Below, piece after piece: positions 7,068 to 14,695 of a stretch of 64,000 nt of DNA. A program made the translations under genes and the position numbers. Source of the stretch: UBA3537 sp038138145. Lineage in GTDB: Bacteria; Bacteroidota; Bacteroidia; Flavobacteriales; Flavobacteriaceae. Every line of letters starts with the position of its first letter. Positions within the stretch are counted from its first letter, which is position 1. The stretch spans positions 124,001-188,000 of the forward strand of contig JAYQDD010000002.1 of the NCBI GenBank assembly GCA_038138145.1, given 5' to 3'. The notes below the pieces were generated by a model. The model was not told the origin of the DNA. It saw nothing but the letters and a program-made list of their open reading frames with translations, and did no database searches.

Positions 7068-8111
7068 TTATTTTTTTTTGTAGTCATAGTTCTGATATTC
7101 TCCAGAGCGCACATGATCCAACCATGTCGCATTATTGAGGTACCAATCTATTGTTTTGGATAATCCTTCTTCGAAAGTGACCGAAGGTGTCCAGCCCAAA
7201 TTATTTTGAATTTTAGAAGCATCAATCGCATAGCGTAAATCATGCCCAGGACGATCTTTTACAAATGTAATAAGGGCCTCACTAGTGCCTTGAGTACGCT
7301 CCAATTTTTGATCCACTTGTTGGCATAATTCTTTTACCAAATCAATGTTTTTCCATTCATTGAATCCACCTATATTGTAGGTTTCATGATGCTCTCCTTG
7401 ATGAAAAACCATATCAATTGCACGTGCATGATCGATAACATACAACCAATCACGAGTGTAATTACCGTCACCATAAACAGGCAATGGCTTGTGTTCTAAA
7501 ATATTATTAATAAAAAGAGGAATCAGTTTTTCGGGAAATTGATTGGGCCCATAATTATTGGAACAATTAGAAATTACATAGGGCAATCCGTAGGTTTCGC
7601 CATAGGCACGAACAAAGTGGTCCGAACTTGCTTTGGAAGCAGAATATGGAGAATTTGGATCGTAGGAAGTAGTTTCAAGAAAAAATCCTTCTTCACCCAA
7701 AGTACCATAAACTTCATCTGTACTTACATGATAAAAACGATGTGATGTCCAAGATGACCCCCACAAAGATTTAAACGCATTAAGCAAAATCATAGTCCCC
7801 AAAATATTGGTTTTGGCAAATGCCAAAGGATCATGAATAGAGCGATCGACATGAGATTCGGCCGCCAAATGAATAACATCGGTAAACTTATGATGTTCAA
7901 AAGACTGGTGTATAAAGGTTTCATCAGTGATGTCTCCTTTGATAAAGGTGTAGTTGGGTTTAGATTCGACATCAGATAAGTTTTCAAGATTTCCTGCATA
8001 CGTCAATGCATCCATATTAAAAATATGATAATTAGGGTATTGATTGACAAATAATCGAACGACGTGGGCTCCAATAAATCCTGCACCACCGGTGATTAAT
8101 ATTTTTTTCAT
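7068..8111 (-). CDS. rfbB: dTDP-glucose 4,6-dehydratase
   Basis: Converts dTDP-glucose to dTDP-4-keto-6-deoxyglucose in the cytosol using bound NAD. Member of the extended short-chain dehydrogenase fold, 347 residues, normal length. Visible: Rossmann loop GGAGFIGAHVVR (about 8-19), HLAAESHVDRSI, STDEVYG with the catalytic Ser/Thr-Asp-Glu triad of this family, the catalytic YSASKASSDH (YxxxK), NNYGPNQFPEKLIPL for substrate contacts, and the C-terminal RPGHDLRYAID. Its start codon overlaps the end of the upstream epimerase gene by 4 bp, so translation is probably coupled. Confidence 0.97.
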   Translation of the reverse strand: MKKILITGGAGFIGAHVVRLFVNQYPNYHIFNMDALTYAGNLENLSDVESKPNYTFIKGDITDETFIHQSFEHHKFTDVIHLAAESHVDRSIHDPLAFAKTNILGTMILLNAFKSLWGSSWTSHRFYHVSTDEVYGTLGEEGFFLETTSYDPNSPYSASKASSDHFVRAYGETYGLPYVISNCSNNYGPNQFPEKLIPLFINNILEHKPLPVYGDGNYTRDWLYVIDHARAIDMVFHQGEHHETYNIGGFNEWKNIDLVKELCQQVDQKLERTQGTSEALITFVKDRPGHDLRYAIDASKIQNNLGWTPSVTFEEGLSKTIDWYLNNATWLDHVRSGEYQNYDYKKK

Positions 8112-9130
8112 ATGTAATACGCTTTATACCATTTAACAAAAGCATCAACACCATTTTTTAGAGAGGTACTGGGTTGATATCCATAATCTGTTTTCAAATG
8201 TTCAACATTAGCCCAAGTTTGATGTACATCTCCTGCTTGAGGTGGTTGCATGCTTCGTTGCGTTTGAATACCTGTAATTGCTTCAATATTTTCAATAAAA
8301 TCTAACAATTCTACGGGCTGACTACTCCCAATATTATACAATTTATAGAGCGCTTTATTTTTTGATGTATGCAACAAAGTACGCTCTACTCCATCTATGA
8401 TATCATCAATATAGGTAAAATCACGGACATGATTTCCATAGTTGAAAACATTTATTGATTTTCCTTTTAAGACCGCATCCGTAAATCGAAACAAAGCCAT
8501 ATCGGGACGCCCCCAAGGGCCATATACTGTAAAAAAGCGTAACCCTGTAGTTTCAATTCCATACAAATGGCTGTAGACATGAGCCATAAGTTCATTGGAT
8601 TTTTTTGTTGCGGCATAAAAACTTAAAGGTTGGTCTGTGGATGCAATTTCTTGAGTAGGAATATCTTCGGAATTGCCATAAACACTTGAGCTACTGGCAT
8701 AAACCAGTCTAGTGATACTGTATTCTCGACAACATTCTAAAATATTTAAAAACCCTTTTATATTGGTTTCAATGTAGTCATCAGGACGTTTCTCAGATGA
8801 GCGTACGCTAACTTGTGCTGCAAGATGACAAACGACATCAAATGTATAGGTTTGAAATATTTTATTTAGGGCCCCTAAATCTTCTATCTTGGCACGAATA
8901 AATGTGAAGTTTACACGATCTAAAGTACTTTGCGAAGAAATGTTCCATTGGCTAGCATTGGAAGCATCAATCCCTAAAACTTTGAGGCGATCATATTTTA
9001 AATTAACATCATAAAAATCATTGATATTATCTATTCCAACAACAAAATGTCCCAACTCTGCAAGGCGTTTACATAAGTAAAATCCTATAAATCCTGCAGC
9101 ACCTGTTACTAGAATTGTTTTGGTTTTCAT
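8108..9130 (-). CDS. NAD-dependent sugar epimerase, probably UDP-glucuronate 4-epimerase
   Basis: Extended SDR protein of 340 residues expected to interconvert UDP-glucuronate and UDP-galacturonate. Visible: TGAAGFIGFYLCKRL (about 10-24), the INDFYDVNLKYDRL segment characteristic of the CapI/GAE group, HLAAQVSVR, SSSSVYGN, the catalytic YAATK (YxxxK) and the FFTVYGPWGRPDMALFRF substrate loop. Lying 11 bp downstream of UDP-glucose dehydrogenase supports UDP-glucuronate as the substrate. UDP-GlcNAc or UDP-GlcNAcA 4-epimerase (WbpP-like) remains possible from sequence alone. Second gene of the four-gene operon; its 3' end overlaps rfbB by 4 bp. Confidence 0.88.
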   Translation of the reverse strand: MKTKTILVTGAAGFIGFYLCKRLAELGHFVVGIDNINDFYDVNLKYDRLKVLGIDASNASQWNISSQSTLDRVNFTFIRAKIEDLGALNKIFQTYTFDVVCHLAAQVSVRSSEKRPDDYIETNIKGFLNILECCREYSITRLVYASSSSVYGNSEDIPTQEIASTDQPLSFYAATKKSNELMAHVYSHLYGIETTGLRFFTVYGPWGRPDMALFRFTDAVLKGKSINVFNYGNHVRDFTYIDDIIDGVERTLLHTSKNKALYKLYNIGSSQPVELLDFIENIEAITGIQTQRSMQPPQAGDVHQTWANVEHLKTDYGYQPSTSLKNGVDAFVKWYKAYYI

Positions 9131-9141
9131 TTTGTATAAAA

Positions 9142-10533
9142 TTATTGCCCTATACCTCTGTAAAGAAACCCTATGGATTCTAACGCTGATCGATTTAATA
9201 AATTGCGACCATCAAAAATAAATGCGGGTTTACTCATATTGTCATATATTTTTCGCCAATCATAGGTTTTGAATTCGTCCCATTCCGTAATGATGGCCAA
9301 AGCATGCGCACCAGCAACAGCGTCATAGGGATCACTATGCGTTGTTAAGTATTTTGCATTTTCAGGTTCAGATCTTGAATTCAAATAATTCAAATCTGAT
9401 TGCATTTGCAATGCTGTAACTTTGGGATCGTAAACCTGAATTTGAGCATGCTCTTCTATGAGTTTATCGGCAATATAAATGGCCGCCGATTCGCGCGTGT
9501 CATTCGTATTCTTCTTAAAAGCCCAACCAAAAAATACAATCTTTTTGTCAGCAACAGTACCATAAAGTGCTTTCACAATTTGGTTTGCAAAGCGCGTTCT
9601 TTGATGATTATTCATGATGACAACCTGTTCCCAATAATCTGCCGCTTGGTTCAATCCCAAAGATTTACAGATATAAACAAGATTAAGAATATCTTTTTGA
9701 AAACAAGAACCGCCAAATCCTACCGATGCGTTTAGAAATTTAGAACCAATTCTGGAATCGGTTCCAATGGCGTTGGCGACTTCGGTAATGTTTGCGCCTG
9801 TTGCTTCGCACAATTCTGTTAGCGCATTTATTGAAGATACGCGTTGCGCTAAAAATGCATTGGCCGTGAGTTTGGACAATTCGGAGGACCATAAATTGGT
9901 TTTGATGATTTTATCTTTAGGAACCCAGGACGCATAAATTGTTGTCAAAGCATCAATAGCCTCTTGACCTGTTTTTGTTGGTTCTCCACCAATAAGAACA
10001 CGGTCTGGCGCTTCAAGATCTTGGATTGCTGTTCCTTCTGCTAGAAATTCAGGGTTGGATAAAATTTCGAAATGAATGCCGTTTCCAGTATTATCCAAAA
10101 TATCTTTTATGGCTTCTGCTGTTTTTACAGGAAGCGTAGATTTTTCTACAACAATTTTGTCAGATTTTGAAACTTTAGCGATTTGGCGTGCGCACAGCTC
10201 TACATATTGCAAGTCTGCCGCCATACCTTTACCGGCGCCATAAGTTTTGGTAGGGGTGTTGACTGAAATAAAAATCATTTCTGCCTCATCAATGGCTTTA
10301 TCAACTTCTGTAGAAAAAAATAGATTTTGGCCGCGAGCTTCGCCAACTACTTTGTCCAAACCAGGTTCAAAAATTGGTAGCTGAGCTAAATCCTCACAAT
10401 TCCACGCAGCAATTCGATCTGCATTAACATCGACAACAGTGACCTTTATGTGGGGATTTTTGTGCGCAATGACAGACATCGTTGGTCCACCCACATAACC
10501 TGCACCTATGCAACAAATTGATTTAATATTCAT
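9142..10533 (-). CDS. ugd: UDP-glucose 6-dehydrogenase, animal-like type
   Basis: Oxidises UDP-glucose twice with NAD to UDP-glucuronate. 463 residues, close to animal UGDH and longer than short bacterial Ugd proteins (about 390-450). The N-terminus ICCIGAGYVGGPTMSVIAH and VTVVDVNADRIAAWN, and the active site ASVGFGGSCFQKDILNLVY with catalytic Cys277, resemble the human enzyme closely (VGFGGSCFQKDVLNLVY around Cys276). Also visible: STLPVKTAE, NPEFLAEGTAI and AFKKNTNDTRES. First gene of the operon, with a candidate promoter about 80 bp upstream. The product feeds the epimerase encoded next and, presumably, capsule or exopolysaccharide synthesis. Confidence 0.96.
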   Translation of the reverse strand: MNIKSICCIGAGYVGGPTMSVIAHKNPHIKVTVVDVNADRIAAWNCEDLAQLPIFEPGLDKVVGEARGQNLFFSTEVDKAIDEAEMIFISVNTPTKTYGAGKGMAADLQYVELCARQIAKVSKSDKIVVEKSTLPVKTAEAIKDILDNTGNGIHFEILSNPEFLAEGTAIQDLEAPDRVLIGGEPTKTGQEAIDALTTIYASWVPKDKIIKTNLWSSELSKLTANAFLAQRVSSINALTELCEATGANITEVANAIGTDSRIGSKFLNASVGFGGSCFQKDILNLVYICKSLGLNQAADYWEQVVIMNNHQRTRFANQIVKALYGTVADKKIVFFGWAFKKNTNDTRESAAIYIADKLIEEHAQIQVYDPKVTALQMQSDLNYLNSRSEPENAKYLTTHSDPYDAVAGAHALAIITEWDEFKTYDWRKIYDNMSKPAFIFDGRNLLNRSALESIGFLYRGIGQ

Positions 10534-10611
10534 TCTATCAATAGAAAATTTAATTCTCTGAAAAGTGAAACGTTAATAAGCACTGCAAGATATATTTTTG
10601 ATAAGACTCCA

Positions 10612-10619
10612 CAAAATTA
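10612..10619 (-). promoter_or_regulatory. Candidate promoter for the ugd-rfbA operon
   Basis: On the minus strand this reads TAATTTTG, a full TAnnTTTG match, leaving a leader of about 70 nt before the ugd ATG. No TTG lies at the right distance, so confidence is limited. Confidence 0.4.
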
Positions 10620-10665
10620 TAACCTATAAATCAAGAAAGCGTTGATTTTATGGATGATAAAAAAT

Positions 10666-10683
10666 CAAGCTTAGTAAAGCTTG
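10666..10683. terminator. Inverted repeat, probable bidirectional terminator
   Basis: CAAGCTT, loop AGTA, AAGCTTG: a perfect 7-bp stem flanked by A-rich and T-rich runs on both sides. It sits between the tRNA relic and the ugd promoter, so it would stop read-through from yqeY/tRNA-Arg into the polysaccharide operon. Confidence 0.6.
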
Positions 10684-10692
10684 CTTTTGATG

Positions 10693-10716
10693 TATTTGTG
10701 ACTGCGAAAGGAGTAG
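10693..10716 (-). repeat. Relic of a second tRNA 3' end
   Basis: The bases around 10693-10716 repeat the sequence over the 3' end of tRNA-Arg (10805-10826): TATTTGTGACTGCGAAAGGAGT here against TATTCGTGACTGCGACAGGAGT there, 20 of 22 identical. The similarity then stops and no cloverleaf can be completed. Both copies have an AAGCTTG-containing hairpin nearby on the left or right, which suggests an old tandem duplication that decayed, or an integration scar. Confidence 0.5.
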
Positions 10717-10760
10717 CTGCGCTGATCCTTAGCACTCCGTGCTGAAAATAGTCCAAACAA

Positions 10761-10789
10761 AAAAACGCTCAAGCAAGCTTGGCGTTTTT
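10761..10789 (-). terminator. Terminator after tRNA-Arg
   Basis: AAAAACGC (10761-10768), one bulged T, CAAGC, loop AA, GCTTG, GCGTTTTT (10782-10789). On the minus strand the stem is followed by a run of T, 22 nt past the tRNA 3' end. Confidence 0.8.
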
Positions 10790-10810
10790 CCTTATTGTAC
10801 AATTTATTCG

Positions 10811-10884
10811 TGACTGCGACAGGAGTCGAACCTACAACCGCTGGAGCCGAAATCCAGTGCTCTATCCAATTGAGCTACGCAGCC
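10811..10884 (-). tRNA. tRNA-Arg (anticodon UCG)
   Basis: The minus strand folds into a full cloverleaf of 74 nt. The acceptor arm GGCTGCG pairs with CGCAGTC (one G-T pair), discriminator A. The D arm is GCTC...GAGC; the anticodon arm CTGGA / TCCAG encloses loop TTTCGGC, giving anticodon TCG (Arg, CGN codons). The T arm contains GGTTCGACTCC. CCA is not encoded. It begins 6 bp after the yqeY stop on the same strand, so the two are probably on one transcript, which ends at the hairpin 10761-10789. Confidence 0.95.
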
Positions 10885-10890
10885 ATTTTA

Positions 10891-11343
10891 TTAGGATAAT
10901 AAATGTTTTTTCACAAGTGTTGAAATGGTTTTTCCATCTGTTTTCCCAGCTAATTCTTTACTGACTACCCCCATGACTTTACCCATATCCTTCATACTCG
11001 TTGCCCCTAGTTTTGTAATGGCATCTACCACATGTTGTTCTACCTCGGCTTCTGATAACATTTCAGGCAAAAACTGACTGATGACTTCTACTTCAGCTAA
11101 TTCTGGTTCAGCTAAATCTTGACGGTTTTGCGCTGTAAAAATTGAAGCGCTGTCACGGCGTTGTTTAACTAATTTTTGAAGAAGTTTTACTTCATCAGCT
11201 TCACTCATACTGCCTTTCGAACCACTTTCGGTTTGTGCAAGGAGGATGGCGGATTTAATAGATCTAAGGGCTGTTAGTGCTACACTATCCTTGGATTTCA
11301 TAGCAGCTTTCATGGCGGTCATTAGGTTGTCTTGTAAACTCAT
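10891..11343 (-). CDS. GatB/YqeY domain protein
   Basis: A 150-residue soluble protein of the YqeY family, which shares the helical tail domain found at the C-terminus of the GatB subunit of tRNA-dependent amidotransferase and is thought to touch tRNA. Its exact role is not established. The whole protein is the domain: LQDNLMTAMKAAMKSKDSVAL at the start, LRSIKSAI, the QRRDSASIF helix, QFLPEMLSEAEVEQHV, and the C-terminal MGKVMGVVSKELAGKTDGKTISTLVKKHL. The tRNA-Arg gene follows 6 bp downstream on the same strand, a suggestive neighbour. It has its own promoter and is separated from ftsZ by a terminator. Confidence 0.93.
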   Translation of the reverse strand: MSLQDNLMTAMKAAMKSKDSVALTALRSIKSAILLAQTESGSKGSMSEADEVKLLQKLVKQRRDSASIFTAQNRQDLAEPELAEVEVISQFLPEMLSEAEVEQHVVDAITKLGATSMKDMGKVMGVVSKELAGKTDGKTISTLVKKHLLS

Positions 11344-11364
11344 CTCAAAAAAAAATTAGGACTA

Positions 11365-11395
11365 CGAATATAAGTAAATATGATTAGTACATCAA
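11365..11395 (-). promoter_or_regulatory. Promoter for yqeY-tRNA-Arg
   Basis: Minus strand: TTG (11395-11393), 20-bp spacer, TATATTCG (11372-11365), 7 of 8 to TAnnTTTG allowing one mismatch. It lies between the ftsZ terminator and yqeY, 21 bp before the ATG. Confidence 0.55.
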
Positions 11396-11399
11396 CAAA

Positions 11400-11427
11400 A
11401 AAAACCTGAACATACGTTCATGTTTTT
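11400..11427 (-). terminator. Terminator closing the division/cell-wall cluster
   Basis: Minus strand: AAAAAC, one mismatch, TGAAC, loop GTAT, GTTCA, mismatch, GTTTTT, then more T. It lies 20 bp after the ftsZ stop and is the only terminator-like hairpin seen between mraZ and yqeY. Confidence 0.8.
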
Positions 11428-11447
11428 ATGCGGTTAGTATATTGGAT

Positions 11448-13367
11448 TTAATCTACATTATCATGCAAAAAAGAGTTGTTGGTCCGTACTTGAACATCTT
11501 CGTTATCATCTAAAGCAACTGACGATCTTGATGCCACATTTTCTAAAGATGAAGTGTCACTCAATTCTATACCTTTTCGTTTGTAAGCCGGTTCTTTTTC
11601 AAATTCATCCACCTTTGAGGAATTGAATTTGTAATTAAACGCTTTCATTTTCTTACGGCGTTCATCGGCACGGTCACGTAAGGTTTTAGAAATCGGATTG
11701 TTGAATGGATCTTCATCTTCTACAGGTGCTTTAGTCACTTGTCGTTCTTTTACAGTAACTTTTGAAAAGACCAATTCTGTATCAACCTGAGGTTCTGGTA
11801 TATTGGCTTGTTTCGAAGCATCATATTCCTGATTTGTGTTCTCCAAGATGATATGATCATCAAGCGTATAACGTTGCTCCTCTTCTGAGCTTGATTCGTT
11901 TACGGCTACCAATTCTATGTAGTCATCCACTTCAATTTCGTTGATATTATCTTGAAGTTCAAAAATTTCAACATCATCATTTCTTTCTGATGAAGAAGAT
12001 GGTTGAAGCGGTAAATCAAAAGTAAGCATCGTTTGCTCTTCTGGTTCAATTTCTGCATCTTGATTTGTTTCATTTTTCACTTCATTGATGATGAATTCTT
12101 CTTCTGAAATTTCAGCAACTACTTCTTCATAAACAACATCCATAGACTTTATAAGTTCTGTGGTTGGAATCAAATCCATGAGCTGCTCTTCTGCGGCTTC
12201 TAAATTGTGTATATCTGAATCGTCTTCTAATGAATGTACAATGGTCGCTTCACTTACAGCCGAATTGCGCTCATCGCCCAATGTCTGAACAGTTTTGGGT
12301 GGAGTCAGGTCGTGTTCCATTGTTTGATCATCTTCCAAAGCATGAACCACTTTTTTGGGCTCAACGTTTGTAATGTCGTTCTGCTGATCGACATCAAAAC
12401 CTGTAGCGATAACAGTTACAGAAATTGCTTCACCTAGTTTTTCGTCCTCACCAACGCCCATAATGATGTTGGCACCATAGCCAGCTTCTGCTTGAATATG
12501 ATCGTTTATTTCTCCAATTTCGTCAATGGTAATTTCTTGATTTCCAGAGACAATCAATAGAAGAACATTTTTGGCACCAGTTATTTTATTGTCATTCAAT
12601 AAGGGTGAGTCTAGTGCCGTTGTGATTGCTTTTTTAGCGCGACTTTCTCCTACAGCAGTAGAAGCTCCCATGATGGCTGTTCCGCTATTGCTAAGCACTG
12701 TTTTTGCATCGCGCAAATCAATATTTTGTGTATAGTGGTGTGTGATGACTTCGGCAATTCCACGAGCAGCTGTGGAAAGCACTTCATCTGCTTTTGAGAA
12801 CCCTGCTTTGAAACCAAGGTTGCCATATACTTCGCGAAGTTTATTGTTATTGATGATCACCAACGAATCAACAACTTTTCTTAATTTTTCAATGCCTTTA
12901 TGCGCTTGAGTATTTCTGATTTTTCCTTCAAATTGAAATGGCATCGTCACAATACCAACAGTAAGGATATCGAGTTCTTTGGCCATTTTTGCAATAATTG
13001 GCGCAGCACCAGTCCCAGTTCCACCACCCATACCAGCGGTAATGAACACCATTTTTGTATTGGTGTCCAACATGGTTCGAATGTCTTCTAAACTTTCAAC
13101 AGCTGCTTTTTCACCAATGTCAGGGTTTGCACCAGCACCCAAGCCTTCTGTGATGTGAAGACCAAGTTGAATTTTGTTGGGCACACCGCTACTGTTTAGG
13201 GCTTGTGCATCGGTGTTGCAAATCACAAAATCTACACCTTTTATGCCTTGTTTAAACATATGGTTGATGGCATTGCTACCACCACCACCTACACCAATGA
13301 CTTTGATGACGTTTGATTGATTTTTTGGTAAATCAAATGTGATTCCGAGTTCGTTGTTACTGCTCAT
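11448..13367 (-). CDS. ftsZ: Cell division protein FtsZ with long acidic linker
   Basis: Tubulin-like GTPase that builds the cytokinetic ring. The start chosen is the ATG of MSSNNELG (13367), not the ATG 33 bp upstream, because the latter overlaps the end of ftsA and known flavobacterial FtsZ proteins begin MSSN...FDLPKNQSNVIKV. The GTPase domain (about 20-315) has VIGVGGGGSNAINHM, the tubulin signature GGGTGTGAAP, and NNNKLREVYG. About 280 acidic, low-complexity residues follow, including two similar HxLEDD segments. The conserved C-terminal peptide PAYKRKG sits near 593-599 and is followed by 40 more residues. At 639 residues it is far longer than E. coli FtsZ (383), normal for the family in this phylum. 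Last gene of the cluster. Confidence 0.97.
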   Translation of the reverse strand: MSSNNELGITFDLPKNQSNVIKVIGVGGGGSNAINHMFKQGIKGVDFVICNTDAQALNSSGVPNKIQLGLHITEGLGAGANPDIGEKAAVESLEDIRTMLDTNTKMVFITAGMGGGTGTGAAPIIAKMAKELDILTVGIVTMPFQFEGKIRNTQAHKGIEKLRKVVDSLVIINNNKLREVYGNLGFKAGFSKADEVLSTAARGIAEVITHHYTQNIDLRDAKTVLSNSGTAIMGASTAVGESRAKKAITTALDSPLLNDNKITGAKNVLLLIVSGNQEITIDEIGEINDHIQAEAGYGANIIMGVGEDEKLGEAISVTVIATGFDVDQQNDITNVEPKKVVHALEDDQTMEHDLTPPKTVQTLGDERNSAVSEATIVHSLEDDSDIHNLEAAEEQLMDLIPTTELIKSMDVVYEEVVAEISEEEFIINEVKNETNQDAEIEPEEQTMLTFDLPLQPSSSSERNDDVEIFELQDNINEIEVDDYIELVAVNESSSEEEQRYTLDDHIILENTNQEYDASKQANIPEPQVDTELVFSKVTVKERQVTKAPVEDEDPFNNPISKTLRDRADERRKKMKAFNYKFNSSKVDEFEKEPAYKRKGIELSDTSSLENVASRSSVALDDNEDVQVRTNNSFLHDNVD

Positions 13368-13389
13368 AAATTTATTTTTTTGTTGTTGG

Positions 13390-14691
13390 TTATTCTGCAT
13401 TTTCTAAAAAATCCTTTACTCGTTCGGTTAATTTCTCCAAAAATCCTTTGGAACGAACTGGGGGTTTTTCGACTGTTGGCTCTGGGGTTTCTTCATCCTG
13501 CGAAACTTCATCAATAGTGGTTTGCTTTTCTTGACGCTCCAAACCATCCAATACCAATCCTACTGCCGTGGCATACAATGGACTGGTGATGTCGCCGTCG
13601 CTATCACCTGCCAAATGTTCGTTTGGATAGCCCACACGCGTATCCATTCCGGTGATGTATTCTACAAGTTGTTTTAAGTGATTCAATTGACTTCCACCAC
13701 CTGTTAGGACAATCCCTGCAATGAGTTTTTTCTTTTGCTCTTCATGACCGTAATTTTTAATTTCTACATAAACCTGTTCTATAATTTCTACCACACGAGC
13801 ATGGATTATTTTTGATAAGTTTTTCAATGAAATTTCCTTTGGGTCTCGCCCTCTCAACCCTGGAATAGAAACAATTTCATTGTCTTTGTTCTCACCTGGC
13901 CAAGCGGACCCAAATTTAATTTTCAATAATTCTGCTTGTTTTTCAATAATGGAACACCCTTCTTTGATGTCCTCAGTAATGACATTTCCGCCAAAAGGAA
14001 TTACCGCAGTATGGCGAATAATTCCGTCTTTAAATACGGCCAAATCGGTAGTTCCGCCACCAATATCAATAAGCGCAACACCAGCTTCTTTTTCCTCTTG
14101 ACTCAATACGGCTTTGGCTGAAGCCAGAGGTTCTAAAGTAATCCCTTCCAAACTTAACCCTGCGGTTTGTATACAACGACCTATGTTTCGAATAGACGAA
14201 ACCTGGCCCACAACAACATGAAAGTTGGCCTCCAAACGTTCGCCATACATTCCAATTGGTTCTTTTATCTCTGCCTGACCATCGACTTTAAAATCCTGTG
14301 GTAAAACATGAATGATTTCTTCACCCGGCAACATGACAAGTTTATGCACTTGATTTATGAGTCGGTCTATATCGTCTTCATTAATGACTTGTTCTGCATT
14401 GGATCTGGTGATGTAATCGCTGTGTTGTAGACTTCTTATGTGTTGCCCAGCTATACCAACCGTTACACCATCAATTTTGATATCGGATGTTGCTTCGGCT
14501 TCTACTACGGCATTTTGAATAGACTGAATGGTTTGCGTGATGTTGTTTACCACACCACGGTGTACGCCCATACTTTTTGATTTCCCTACGCCAATTGTTT
14601 CCAATTTACCGTACTGGTTTTTTTGGCCAATCATCGCAACGATTTTTGTAGTTCCAATATCCAAACCTACTGCAATATTTTGAGTCTCCAT
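13390..14691 (-). CDS. ftsA: Cell division protein FtsA
   Basis: Actin-like ATPase that ties FtsZ filaments to the inner membrane. Start taken at METQNIAVGLDIGTTK (14691), giving 433 residues and a 4-bp gap to ftsQ; the upstream ATG would overlap ftsQ. Visible: phosphate-1 loop VGLDIGTTKIVAMIG (about 8-22), an SHS2/1C domain between, phosphate-2 ALIDIGGGTTDLAVFKDG, and the adenosine motif IAGIVLTGGGSQLNHL. The C-terminus has a basic amphipathic stretch (VRSKGFLEKLTERVKDFLEN), the expected membrane-targeting helix. The ftsZ reading frame starts within or just after its stop codon region, so the two are probably translated together. Confidence 0.97.
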   Translation of the reverse strand: METQNIAVGLDIGTTKIVAMIGQKNQYGKLETIGVGKSKSMGVHRGVVNNITQTIQSIQNAVVEAEATSDIKIDGVTVGIAGQHIRSLQHSDYITRSNAEQVINEDDIDRLINQVHKLVMLPGEEIIHVLPQDFKVDGQAEIKEPIGMYGERLEANFHVVVGQVSSIRNIGRCIQTAGLSLEGITLEPLASAKAVLSQEEKEAGVALIDIGGGTTDLAVFKDGIIRHTAVIPFGGNVITEDIKEGCSIIEKQAELLKIKFGSAWPGENKDNEIVSIPGLRGRDPKEISLKNLSKIIHARVVEIIEQVYVEIKNYGHEEQKKKLIAGIVLTGGGSQLNHLKQLVEYITGMDTRVGYPNEHLAGDSDGDITSPLYATAVGLVLDGLERQEKQTTIDEVSQDEETPEPTVEKPPVRSKGFLEKLTERVKDFLENAE

Positions 14692-14695
14692 AGAA

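Noticed and set aside
6194..10533. A full dTDP-rhamnose (rfbABCD) operon
   Set aside because: Only rfbA and rfbB are present. The other two genes belong to UDP-uronic acid synthesis, so the end product cannot be named as rhamnose.
13368..13400. Upstream ATG as ftsZ start
   Set aside because: It would begin inside the ftsA stop region; the ATG at 13367 gives the family N-terminus. Similar longer starts were rejected for ftsA (14715), ftsI (25095), eno (39626), carA (40870), the SprT-like gene (33222) and the ABC ATPase (29220).
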